64,000 bases of DNA from Moraxella sp. VT-16-12 (GTDB lineage Bacteria > Pseudomonadota > Gammaproteobacteria > Pseudomonadales > Moraxellaceae): assembly GCF_002224245.2 (NCBI RefSeq), contig NZ_NKHK02000003.1:62001-126000 (forward strand). The letters are read 5' to 3'. Position numbers and translations under genes: made by a program. Each line of letters opens with the position of its first letter. Position 1 is the first letter of the stretch. Shown here in pieces: positions 54,577 to 63,432 of the stretch. The notes under the pieces were generated by a model. That model did no database searches, was not told the origin of the DNA, and was given only the letters and a program-made list of their open reading frames with translations.

Positions 54577-55812
54577 ATGGCGATATTAGATGAGAATTGG
54601 CAGTCCGATGCCCTAGACCCTGCACTGGGTTTTTTAGCTCAAACCTTGGCGGTGCGTGGTGGCTATCATCGCACAGATGAAGGCGAGCATGGTGAAGCCA
54701 TTTTTACCACCAGCAGTTATGTATATGCTTGTGCCAAAGACGCTGCCGACCATTTTAATGGCACAAAAAAAGGCAATGTATATAGTCGCCATACCAACCC
54801 CACCGTACGAGCTTTTGAAAGGCGATTGGCATTGATGGAAGGGGGTGAGCGTTGTGTGGCGACAGCAAGTGGCATGGGGGCGATTTTAACCATGTGTCTG
54901 GCCTATCTAAGTGCAGGCGACCATTTGTTGTGTGCCAAGCAGTTATTTGGCTCATCGGTGGCATTGTTTGATACTTATTTTAAAGCCTTTGGGGTACAAA
55001 TCAGCTATGTGGATTGTTTTGATAATGACGCATGGACAAATGCCATTCAGCCAAACACCAAAATACTCTACTGTGAAAGCCCATCAAATCCTTTGGCTCA
55101 AATCGCTGACTTATCATTTTTGGCAAAGCTGGCTCATAAGAATGGGGCGTTATTGATTGTGGATAACTGTTTTGCCACACCTGCCATGCAAAAGCCCTTA
55201 GAGCTTGGGGCAGATGTGGTCATTCATTCAGCTTCTAAATACATAGATGGTCAGGGGCGTGTGTTGGGCGGGGCGTTGGTTGGTTCTGATGTGCTGATGG
55301 AAAAAGCCTTTACGGTTGTGCGTACAGGTGGGATTAGTTTATCGCCTTTTAATGCGTGGTTGCTACTAAAAGGGCTTGAAACCTTAACGCTACGTATGAA
55401 AGCTCATTGCGAAAACGCCAATCAGGTGGCACAGTTTTTATCTGACCACCCCAAGGTGCAACGAGTGCATTTTTCAGGATTATCCACTCACCCTAGCCAT
55501 GAGCTTGCCAAACGCCAACACACGTATTTAGATGTGGCAGGCGGGGCATTTGGAGCGATTATCGGCTTTGAAGTGGCGGATAAAGACAGTGCATGGCAAG
55601 TGATTGATAGCACACGCATGATTAGTATCACAAACAATTTAGGTGATGCCAAATCAACAATTACTCACCCTGCGTCCACCACGCATTTTCGTATGACACC
55701 TGAGCAAAGAGCAGATGCAGGCGTGAATGATGGGCTAATTCGCCTGTCTGTGGGACTTGAAAATGCCAAGGATATTATTGATGATTTAAAGCGTGGTCTT
55801 GATGGGTTGTGA
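54577..55812 (+). CDS. metZ: O-succinylhomoserine sulfhydrylase
   Basis: PLP enzyme making homocysteine from O-succinylhomoserine and sulfide, the direct-sulfhydrylation route to methionine. The 411-residue protein has SRHTNPTVRAFERRLALMEGG, IYLY-type substrate loop, SNPLAQIADL, VDNCFATPAMQKPLELGADV and the PLP-lysine in HSASKYIDGQGR. MetB/MetC-type relatives are close, but this motif set favours MetZ. AAAGGAA precedes the start. Confidence 0.9.
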   Translation: MAILDENWQSDALDPALGFLAQTLAVRGGYHRTDEGEHGEAIFTTSSYVYACAKDAADHFNGTKKGNVYSRHTNPTVRAFERRLALMEGGERCVATASGMGAILTMCLAYLSAGDHLLCAKQLFGSSVALFDTYFKAFGVQISYVDCFDNDAWTNAIQPNTKILYCESPSNPLAQIADLSFLAKLAHKNGALLIVDNCFATPAMQKPLELGADVVIHSASKYIDGQGRVLGGALVGSDVLMEKAFTVVRTGGISLSPFNAWLLLKGLETLTLRMKAHCENANQVAQFLSDHPKVQRVHFSGLSTHPSHELAKRQHTYLDVAGGAFGAIIGFEVADKDSAWQVIDSTRMISITNNLGDAKSTITHPASTTHFRMTPEQRADAGVNDGLIRLSVGLENAKDIIDDLKRGLDGL

Positions 55813-55871
55813 TGATAAGATGTGGCAAATCACCACTATTTTAATGTACCCATCAAAAATGCCAAGTGGTG

Positions 55872-56030
55872 TTATCGGCTTTGTTTTGCCCCAAATGCCC
55901 CTTGTATGCCTTGTTGGTCGTTGGTAAATATGCCTGAGATTTCTCTGGCATTGATGCCGTGAAAACCGCCTTGAAGTTTTGTGCCATTGTGGGTGCCTGT
56001 AAAACCTTTTTTATCAATAATGTAGTGCCT
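55872..56030 (-). pseudogene. Remnant of a TbpB-like surface lipoprotein C-terminus
   Basis: In the 337-bp gap between metZ and argC the minus strand reads DKKGFTGTHNGTKLQGGFHG, then INAREISGIFTNDQQGIQGA and FGAKQSR, then a stop at 55874. This is the pattern of the last barrel strands of TbpB/HpuA-like (Slam-dependent) surface lipoproteins, which end in phrases such as GVFGAK. An upstream stop in the same frame limits it to about 52 codons with no start. It is a decayed fragment; the remainder of the gap holds nothing else I can see. Confidence 0.65.
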
Positions 56031-56149
56031 TTAATTAAATTGTCTATCATGAATTGGTGATAAAATATCACTTGTAATATGTGTCAAGTTTTATTTGCCA
56101 AAAAGCATAATACACGTTACAATTTGCCAAATTCTGATTGGATTATCTC

Positions 56150-57241
56150 ATGCAAAAAATCAATATTGCCATCATTGGTGGTACAGGTTATACGGGTGTT
56201 GAGCTGATTCGTTTGTTGTCAAGACACCCACGCGCACGCATTTGTTATTTGACATCCAGAAGTGAAAAAGGTCGTAAAGTCAGCGACATTTTCCCCAGTT
56301 TGCTTGGGGCGTGTGATGTGCCATACAGCGACATGACTGATGAGATGATGGTACAGATTGGCAAAAACTGTGATGTGGTGTTTTTTGCCACCCCCCACGG
56401 TGTTGCGATGACACATACGCCAAATTTGGTTGCACAAGGGGTCAAAGTCATTGATTTGGGGGCAGATTTTCGTTTGCAAAACTTGGATGAATTTAGCAAA
56501 TGGTATGGTTTGGAGCATACTTGTGGCGATGTGTTGGCAAAGTCTGTTTATGGCATGGCAGAGCTTGGCAACACTCAAAGAGATGACATCAAATCCGCCC
56601 AAGTGGTTGCTAATCCCGGCTGTTATCCCACAACTGCCATTTTGGGCTTAAAACCTGTGATTGATGAGCAAAATCAGCAAAACGAGCCGTTGATTTTACC
56701 AAATATCATCATTGATGCCAAATCAGGCATATCAGGGGCGGGACGTAATGCCAAAATGAATCTGCTATTTAGTGAGCTGTCTGATAATTTTAGTGCTTAT
56801 GCGGTGGCAGGACATCGTCATCATCCAGAGATTAGCCAAGGCGTGCATGAACTGCTTGGCTCAAAATTTCCCCAAAAAATCCGCTTTGTGCCACACCTTG
56901 TGCCGATGATACGGGGCATGTTTAGCACCATTCATTTGACTTTGACAGACAAAGGCAGGGCAGTAGATTGGCAGGCGGTATTTGAAAAAACCTATCAGCA
57001 TGAGTTTTTTGTTGATGTGTTGCCCAAAGGCTCTCTGCCTGATACCCGTTCGGTGCGTGCGTCTAACCGCCTAAAAATTGCCATTCATCAAGACGACGAT
57101 GTATTGACTTTGTTGGTGGTGCAAGACAATCTTGTCAAAGGAGCAAGCGGTCAAGCCGTACAAAACATGAATTTAATGTTTGATTTGCCTGAAACGTGTG
57201 GGCTAGATATGGCTTGGGGTGGCGTAGCGGTTGTGCCATGA
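56150..57241 (+). CDS. argC: N-acetyl-gamma-glutamyl-phosphate reductase
   Basis: Arginine pathway reductase acting on N-acetylglutamyl phosphate. The 363-residue protein has INIAIIGGTGYTGVELIRLL, FFATPHGVAM, VANPGCYPTTAILGLKP with the catalytic Cys, SGISGAGRNAKM, and HRHHPEI. It is the type 1 long form. ATG 56150 selected by the Rossmann N-terminus. Confidence 0.96.
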   Translation: MQKINIAIIGGTGYTGVELIRLLSRHPRARICYLTSRSEKGRKVSDIFPSLLGACDVPYSDMTDEMMVQIGKNCDVVFFATPHGVAMTHTPNLVAQGVKVIDLGADFRLQNLDEFSKWYGLEHTCGDVLAKSVYGMAELGNTQRDDIKSAQVVANPGCYPTTAILGLKPVIDEQNQQNEPLILPNIIIDAKSGISGAGRNAKMNLLFSELSDNFSAYAVAGHRHHPEISQGVHELLGSKFPQKIRFVPHLVPMIRGMFSTIHLTLTDKGRAVDWQAVFEKTYQHEFFVDVLPKGSLPDTRSVRASNRLKIAIHQDDDVLTLLVVQDNLVKGASGQAVQNMNLMFDLPETCGLDMAWGGVAVVP

Positions 57242-57322
57242 GACTAAGCTTAGATAAATGCCTTGAAATGTCAGATTTTAATCTTATAAAAGTATAAACC
57301 TATTAATAATAAAGGTAATTTT

Positions 57323-57535
57323 ATGGCTATTCAAACTCTAACTTTAAATGTCCTTGGTATGACCTGTGGTGGCTGTGCGACCAGTGTGCAAAACGCCCTA
57401 AATGACATCACAGGGGTAAACGCCGTGAATGTGGACTTTGCTTCCAAACAAGCGGTGATTGAGTATGATGATGAACAAGTACAAAAACCCCAACTGATTG
57501 AAGCGGTGGAAGATGCAGGATTTAGTACCACTTAA
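57323..57535 (+). CDS. copZ: CopZ-like metal chaperone
   Basis: 70-residue heavy-metal-associated domain protein with the metal site GMTCGGCATSV (C14 and C17) and the ferredoxin-like beta-alpha-beta fold. It would deliver Cu+ to the ATPase downstream. It is followed by its own terminator, so copZ may be expressed more strongly than copA. Confidence 0.92.
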   Translation: MAIQTLTLNVLGMTCGGCATSVQNALNDITGVNAVNVDFASKQAVIEYDDEQVQKPQLIEAVEDAGFSTT

Positions 57536-57544
57536 ACTCATCAG

Positions 57545-57567
57545 ACCGAACTTGTTGTTCGGTTTTT
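57545..57567 (+). terminator. Terminator between copZ and copA
   Basis: ACCGAAC/GTTCGGT 7-bp stem with loop TTGTT followed by T5. Confidence 0.8.
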
Positions 57568-57630
57568 GATTTTAGGTATCTGACTTTTGTTTGTTCACAG
57601 CCATTTTAACAAGACCATTTAGATAAGACC

Positions 57631-59787
57631 ATGTCAATGCTTACTAAAACTCTAAAAATACAAGGCATGACCTGTCAAGCTTGTGCCACTCGCTTAGAAA
57701 AGGTGCTGAGTAAAAAAGATGGCGTTCATCTTGCTCAGGTTAATTTTGCCACAGAGACGGCGGTCATTGAGCTAAATCAAGCGGTGGCTGATGATGAGCT
57801 TTTGACGTGGGTAAAAAAAACAGGCTTTACAGGGCAATTTATCCAAGATAATGCCCAAGATGGTGATACTGATGATGGCGTGCCTTATCGTGTGATTGGG
57901 CTGTTTGTGTTGTCCGTGCCGTTTTGGGTGGGTATGCTTGGCATGATGGTAGGTTCGCACGCTTTAATGCCCCCTGTGTGGGTGCAGTTTGTGCTTGCCA
58001 GCATTGCTCAGCTACTGGGAGTGGGTTTTTATCGGGGGGCTTGGGCGAGCATTAAGGGCGGACTTCTTGGCATGGACGTATTGGTGTCGCTTGGTACGAC
58101 AGCGATTTGGGTGTATTCTACTTATATTTGGCTGACACACACTCATGCTTTACATCATGTCTATTTTGAAGCCAGCGTCATGATTTTGTCCTTTGTCAGT
58201 CTTGGTAAATATTTAGAGCACCGCACCAAAACAGGCAGTTTAAATGCCCAAGCTCATCTTTTGGGGCTATTGCCTGATATGGTAAAAAAACAATCTGAAA
58301 GTGGCTGGAACAATGTGCCTTTATCATCTATTGCGGTTGGCGACATATTGATGGCTCATCATGGCGACAAAGTGGCGGTAGATGGCGTGCTGACCGATGG
58401 TCAAGGCGACATCACCGAAGCTCATTTAACTGGTGAGAGCCATTATGTTGCCAAAGGCGTGGGCGATATGGTGTTGGCAGGAAGTGTGGTGGTGGACGGC
58501 AGTTTTGTTTATCAAGCGACAGCCACAGGCAAAAAAACAGCTTTGGGGCAGATGACCCAAGCACTTGCTCATGCTCAGGGAACCAAAGCCCCCATTGCCA
58601 GACTTGCTGATAAAGTGGCAGGCGTGTTTGTGCCTGTGGTGGTCATCATTGCTTTGCTGACTTTTTTGGGTAATTTTTATGTGCTTGGGCAATTTGACAC
58701 CGCACTCATGCGAGCGGTGGCGGTGCTTGTGATTGCTTGTCCTTGTGCGTTGGGGCTTGCAACCCCCACAGCGATTATGGCAGGTATGGGTGTGGCAAGC
58801 CGTCATGGCGTGCAGTTTTTGGATGCACCTGCTTTGGAGATGACAGGGCAAATCACTGCCATGGCATTTGATAAAACAGGCACGCTAACCAATGGACAGC
58901 TGTCAGTATTAGACACGCTTTTTTTGACTGATAAAAAAGATGTGCTTGGCATGACCAAAAGCATAGAAAGCCACAGCAAACACCCCTTAGCACTTGCCAT
59001 TTGTGCTTATGCTGATGGTTATCACGCCCCCAACTTTACCGCTCAAAATATCAAAAGTCAAGCAGGGCAAGGCGTGCAAGGCGTGATTGATGGTGCGGTG
59101 GTGAAGGTTGGCACAAAAGCATTTGCTGGTATATCTTGTCAGCAAATAGACGCATTTGGTCAAAAACACCCCACAGCAAGCCTTGTTTTTGTGGGTGTAA
59201 ATGATGTGATTGTGGGGGTGTATGCCCTTGCTGATACCATCAAATCAGATGCTTATTCTATGATAGAGCTGCTAAAAAAAGATGGCGTGCATGCCATGAT
59301 TTTAAGTGGCGACCGTCAAAGCGTGGTGGACAGCGTTGCAAGCAAGCTTGGTATTGATGGTGTGGGTGGGCTATCTCCTGATGAAAAATCCATAAAAATC
59401 AATGAGATAAAACAAAAACACAAAACTGCCATGATTGGCGATGGCGTAAATGACGCACTTGCCATGACGACTGCGGATATTGGTATGGCGGTTGGTGGGG
59501 CGACCGATGTTGCCACAGGTTCAGCGTCTGTGCGTCTTATCAATACCGATACAGGTGGGGCGATGAGCATTTATCACGCTCACAAAATCGCCAGATTAAC
59601 ACTAAATAACATCAAACAAAATCTGTTCTTTGCCTTTATCTACAACAGTTTGGGCATACCACTGGCGATGATGGGGGTATTAAATCCCATGCTGGCAAGT
59701 TTGGCGATGGCACTAAGCTCATTATCTGTGTTGGCTAATGCCCTAAGGCTGACCAAAGTGGATTTGCACAAAAATACATCAATTTAA
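57631..59787 (+). CDS. copA: Copper-exporting P1B-type ATPase
   Basis: 718-residue pump expelling Cu+ across the inner membrane. One N-terminal metal-binding domain (GMTCQACATR, C15 and C18), then membrane helices, actuator with LTGESHYV, the ion-path CPC in ACPCALGLATPTAIM, phosphorylation site DKTGTLT, HP motif KHPLALAI and GDGVNDALAM. The CPC plus the missing His-rich part mark the Cu+/Ag+ group. Confidence 0.95.
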   Translation: MSMLTKTLKIQGMTCQACATRLEKVLSKKDGVHLAQVNFATETAVIELNQAVADDELLTWVKKTGFTGQFIQDNAQDGDTDDGVPYRVIGLFVLSVPFWVGMLGMMVGSHALMPPVWVQFVLASIAQLLGVGFYRGAWASIKGGLLGMDVLVSLGTTAIWVYSTYIWLTHTHALHHVYFEASVMILSFVSLGKYLEHRTKTGSLNAQAHLLGLLPDMVKKQSESGWNNVPLSSIAVGDILMAHHGDKVAVDGVLTDGQGDITEAHLTGESHYVAKGVGDMVLAGSVVVDGSFVYQATATGKKTALGQMTQALAHAQGTKAPIARLADKVAGVFVPVVVIIALLTFLGNFYVLGQFDTALMRAVAVLVIACPCALGLATPTAIMAGMGVASRHGVQFLDAPALEMTGQITAMAFDKTGTLTNGQLSVLDTLFLTDKKDVLGMTKSIESHSKHPLALAICAYADGYHAPNFTAQNIKSQAGQGVQGVIDGAVVKVGTKAFAGISCQQIDAFGQKHPTASLVFVGVNDVIVGVYALADTIKSDAYSMIELLKKDGVHAMILSGDRQSVVDSVASKLGIDGVGGLSPDEKSIKINEIKQKHKTAMIGDGVNDALAMTTADIGMAVGGATDVATGSASVRLINTDTGGAMSIYHAHKIARLTLNNIKQNLFFAFIYNSLGIPLAMMGVLNPMLASLAMALSSLSVLANALRLTKVDLHKNTSI

Positions 59788-59896
59788 TTTAAAATTTAAC
59801 AAATCATCATTTCTCTAATGGAATTAATTTTTGTATTTAAGTGATTGATTTTATCTTGTTATTTTAAAATTTTCACAAAAAATCTGTTGATGGGGT

Positions 59897-60676
59897 TTAG
59901 GCGGTTTGATTTTGCCATCGCCAATGGTAAGCTGACAATTTATCATCAGTCAATACACCAATCATGGCGGATACTTGACCAAAATTATCTTGCCAATCTC
60001 CCAACACAAAACGGATTTTGTCATCAAGTTTATGAACATTTGGGCGGTGAGTGTGTCCATGTACCAGCATGTCGCAGGTGTTGAAAGCATCCGCCACCGC
60101 TTGGGGATTGGTGTCCATAATGCGACTGGATTTTTGAGATTTGTCTTGGTGGGCTTTGTGTTTGATACGCAAAGCAAGCTGACGGCGTTTGTGTAGGGGT
60201 TGTTTAAGCAGTAACCACAAAATAAGACGATGACGGATAATTTTGCGATAGCGTTGGTATTTTTTGTCATCTGTACATAAAGCGTCCCCATGTTCTAGGC
60301 GATAATTGATGTGTTGATGATTAAGATAAAATGGCTCTTTGATGAGCCGACCACCAAAGGTATTGCAAAGTGTTTGTCTGATGGTAAAATCACGGTTGCC
60401 GTGCATGATATAAATGTTTGATTTTTTTGATAAAGTTTTTAATTTTTCTATGATGGGGGTCAGCCAATGCCGCACTTTTTCATCATCAGATAAGCTAAGA
60501 TAGTCATCATCACCAATCCAGCCATCAAGCCAATCACCCAAGACATATAAAGCAGACAAACACGGCAGTTGTATCAGCTCTGTGATAAAATGACAAAAAG
60601 CGACATTAAGATGGCAGGTGTCAGCAGATAAATGCAAATCCGCCACAAAAACAATCTGGGTATTTGGGGGTATCAT
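59897..60676 (-). CDS. lpxH: UDP-2,3-diacylglucosamine diphosphatase
   Basis: Lipid A pathway phosphodiesterase yielding lipid X. The 259-residue protein has the metallophosphoesterase motifs VFVADLHLS, LGDWLDGWIGDD, MHGNRDF, EHGDALCTDD and VHGHTHRPNVH, with the LpxH-specific arrangement. Convergent with copA. It complements the Kdo/Lpt genes at 11-14 kb. Confidence 0.93.
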   Translation of the reverse strand: MIPPNTQIVFVADLHLSADTCHLNVAFCHFITELIQLPCLSALYVLGDWLDGWIGDDDYLSLSDDEKVRHWLTPIIEKLKTLSKKSNIYIMHGNRDFTIRQTLCNTFGGRLIKEPFYLNHQHINYRLEHGDALCTDDKKYQRYRKIIRHRLILWLLLKQPLHKRRQLALRIKHKAHQDKSQKSSRIMDTNPQAVADAFNTCDMLVHGHTHRPNVHKLDDKIRFVLGDWQDNFGQVSAMIGVLTDDKLSAYHWRWQNQTA

Positions 60677-60790
60677 GTTGGCAGTCTTTGTTGGATGATT
60701 GATTTTGTCATAAAATTGTCATTAAATTTTTCGTGTACATTTTGCTTGGTTTGCGTTATTATAACAAAGTTTGATTGTTGTGAGAATATC

Positions 60791-61276
60791 ATGAAAAAAG
60801 TGGCATTAATCCTAATGTTGATGATGGGCATGCAAGCTCATGCACTCAACAAATCGCAGTTTATTGGTGATTGGAAATGCACAGACGACTTTCGCTATAA
60901 TGATGGTTCAAAAGAGCGTTCGGTAACTTTTGATACCATCAATGCCGATGGCACCATGTCGCAACTGTGGGAGATATTAACTTATGAAAACACAGGGCAG
61001 TTGGTGAGTATTGAGCATTTTACCATCAAAAATCGCTGGCACGTTAAAGGCGATAGGTTTTATATTTCTGATTTTAATTTTGTGGATTATGTGGCTTATG
61101 ATAGCCAAAAAATCCCCTATGATACTGATTATCAAGAGTATTTTAAGGATTATTGGGTAAATCTTTATAAAGACCCTTATGATGCAAAAGTAAAATTTAT
61201 CAACAAAGACCATTTTGTTTTTCCAGAGTCAGGTCAAAATACAACATGTGTACGTTTGTATAAGGAAGCTGTATGA
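60791..61276 (+). CDS. Secreted hypothetical protein before yghU
   Basis: 161-residue protein with signal peptide (MKKVALILMLMMGMQAHA), then FIGDWKCTDDFRYNDGS and a run of beta strands with two Cys (WKCTD and NTTCVRL). The opening WKC...F pattern suggests a lipocalin- or DUF-like small beta-barrel, but I cannot name it. It overlaps the yghU start by 4 bp. Confidence 0.7.
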   Translation: MKKVALILMLMMGMQAHALNKSQFIGDWKCTDDFRYNDGSKERSVTFDTINADGTMSQLWEILTYENTGQLVSIEHFTIKNRWHVKGDRFYISDFNFVDYVAYDSQKIPYDTDYQEYFKDYWVNLYKDPYDAKVKFINKDHFVFPESGQNTTCVRLYKEAV

Positions 61277-62085
61277 GCTATCTGCCCCCACAAGTATGGA
61301 TAGCCCCACAGATGGGCGGGCGTTTTGGCGGTTTAAACCGTCCCACCGCAGGAGCAAGGCACACCCAGACCTTACCCAAAGGCGATAAGCCCTATCAACT
61401 ATATAGCTTGAATACCCCAAACGGCATCAAAGTCAATATCATGCTAGAAGAATTAAAAGCTTTGGGTTTGCTAGATTATGATGCTTTTAAAATAGACATC
61501 ATGCAAGGCGAGCAGTTTGCTTCGGGTTTTGTTGAGATTAATCCAAACAGCAAAATCCCTGCTTTGGTGGATAATACAGGCGATGAACCTGTGGCAGTCT
61601 TTGAAAGTGGGGCAATCTTATGGTATCTTGCTCAAAAATACGAACAATTTTTGCCAACAAATCCCAAAGACCATGCCCAAGCCTTATCTTGGCTGATGTG
61701 GCAAATGGGTTCAGCACCATTTGTGGGTGGGGGATTTGGACATTTTTATGCTTATGCCCCCAAACCGATAGAATACGCCATCAACCGCTATGCAATGGAG
61801 ACAAAACGCCAGCTTGATGTATTAAATCAACATTTGGCACAACACGACTATATGGCAGGTGAGTATGGCGTGGCGGATATGGCGATTTATCCGTGGTATG
61901 GGGCGTTGGTGCTTGGCAAGCTGTATGTGGGTGAAAATGACAATCATGCGTATGATGCCAAAACCTTTTTGGGTACAAATGAGTATTCATATGTGTTGTC
62001 GTGGGCAAAACGCATTGCTGACAGACAAGTGGTGCAGCAAGCACAAAACTTGGTATTAACACCCATCACAAGGGGAGATGAGTGA
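61273..62085 (+). CDS. yghU: YghU-type glutathione transferase / disulfide reductase
   Basis: 270-residue protein with the Nu-class GST layout: an N-terminal extension (PPQVWIAPQMGGRFGGLNRP), a thioredoxin-like domain with LYSLNTPNGIKVNIMLEEL and FVEINPNSKIPAL, ESGAILWYLAQKY and a helical C-terminal domain. Family members reduce glutathione-linked disulfides and peroxides. Last bases overlap the next gene. Confidence 0.9.
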   Translation: MSYLPPQVWIAPQMGGRFGGLNRPTAGARHTQTLPKGDKPYQLYSLNTPNGIKVNIMLEELKALGLLDYDAFKIDIMQGEQFASGFVEINPNSKIPALVDNTGDEPVAVFESGAILWYLAQKYEQFLPTNPKDHAQALSWLMWQMGSAPFVGGGFGHFYAYAPKPIEYAINRYAMETKRQLDVLNQHLAQHDYMAGEYGVADMAIYPWYGALVLGKLYVGENDNHAYDAKTFLGTNEYSYVLSWAKRIADRQVVQQAQNLVLTPITRGDE

Positions 62086-62384
62086 GTTTTTTGGGATACT
62101 TGGTGTTGGGAGCGGCCGTTTATGTCATTGGTACATTCATTCACCTAAAAAAGCTCAAACCCAAACGTCAAGCAGGGGTGGTTTATACGCTGACACATCC
62201 TGTCATCATCGGACTACTTTTGGGATGCTTTGTGGTGATGTTTGGCGTGTCTTTGTTGATGGGGCGGTTTTTACTGGGTCATGATGGGGTAGATTGGGCG
62301 TTTGTGGTGGTAAATAGCTTGGTGGCGACTTTTATTTTTTATTTTGGAGTTAATCCTGATGAACAAATGAAACCACCCCATTGA
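62082..62384 (+). CDS. Small membrane protein after yghU
   Basis: 100-residue protein with helices at about 3-20, 42-66 and 73-91, starting at GTG 62082 inside the yghU stop (GTGA overlap). AGGGGA lies just before. Family unknown; probably translated together with yghU. Confidence 0.65.
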   Translation: MSFLGYLVLGAAVYVIGTFIHLKKLKPKRQAGVVYTLTHPVIIGLLLGCFVVMFGVSLLMGRFLLGHDGVDWAFVVVNSLVATFIFYFGVNPDEQMKPPH

Positions 62385-62400
62385 TAGATAGGGTTTTGCC

Positions 62401-63432
62401 ATGATGATGTATGTCTTAAAACGGTTGGGTCTGATGATACCAACCTTATTTTTGATTTTGGGGCTAAATTTTACCTTGGTGCATCTTGCTCCCACAAGCC
62501 CCATTCATACCGAGCTTGTAAACATACATCATCAAACACTTGCTTTGTCCCAAAGCACCAAAATGCCTATGTATCAAGGAGCTGATGGTTTGTCGGATGA
62601 GATGGCTGTCGAGCTAAATCAGCGATTTGGGTTTGATAGACCTGCACATGAACGTTTTGGGTTGATGATTAAAAATTATCTTGTGTTTGATTTGGGTGTG
62701 TCTTTTTTTAAAGGTCAGCCTGTGGCAACGCTCATCAAAGACAAACTGCCCATGACACTGATATTTGGTGGTTTGTGCCTATTTGTGATGTATGGCGTGG
62801 GCGTGGGTGTGGGCGTAACTAAAGCGGTGTACGATGGGCAGATGGTGGATAAGGTCAGCACGGTGGTGTTGGCGTTTTTTTATGCTGTGCCAAGTTTTGT
62901 GTTGGGCGTAAGTCTGTTGGTGTTGTTTGCAGGGGGGAGATTTTGGCAGTGGTTTCCGATGCAGGTGGTGTTTGATGTGGCAAATTTGCCTTTTTTACAA
63001 AAGATAACCACCGCTTTATATGAGCTGTTTTTGCCAGTCATTGCAGGCTCATTATCAGGCGTGGCAGGCGTGGCATATTTGACTAAGTTTAGCCTGTTGC
63101 ACGAAAAAAATCAGCCTTATGTCAAGTTGGCAAAATCACAAGGATTTAGTGATGGACAGATTTTAAAAAATGAGTTATTTAAAAACGCCATGCTCCCTGT
63201 GGTTAGCGATATGCATATGGTGGTGATGGGCATGCTGTTTTTTGGTAACTTTATCATGGAGGTGATTTTTGGAATAGATGGCTTGGGGCGATTGGGTTAT
63301 GAGGCGATGGTCAGTCGTGATTATCCTGTGATGTTTGGGCTACTTTATGTGTTTACATTGCTTGGCATGATGGTGCAGCTTATTTTTGATGTCAAATATC
63401 AGTATTTGGATGCTCGGGTGATATATACATGA
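62401..63432 (+). CDS. yejB: Peptide ABC transporter permease (YejB-like)
   Basis: 343-residue inner-membrane permease of the DppB/OppB family with about six helices. The periplasmic insertion with FGFDRPAHERFGLMIKNYLVFDLG and SFFKGQPV is characteristic of YejB, part of the YejABEF oligopeptide importer, also used by microcin C. The EAA loop appears around residue 220-240 (KLAKSQGFSDGQILKNELF). Three ATGs start it. Confidence 0.9.
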   Translation: MMMYVLKRLGLMIPTLFLILGLNFTLVHLAPTSPIHTELVNIHHQTLALSQSTKMPMYQGADGLSDEMAVELNQRFGFDRPAHERFGLMIKNYLVFDLGVSFFKGQPVATLIKDKLPMTLIFGGLCLFVMYGVGVGVGVTKAVYDGQMVDKVSTVVLAFFYAVPSFVLGVSLLVLFAGGRFWQWFPMQVVFDVANLPFLQKITTALYELFLPVIAGSLSGVAGVAYLTKFSLLHEKNQPYVKLAKSQGFSDGQILKNELFKNAMLPVVSDMHMVVMGMLFFGNFIMEVIFGIDGLGRLGYEAMVSRDYPVMFGLLYVFTLLGMMVQLIFDVKYQYLDARVIYT

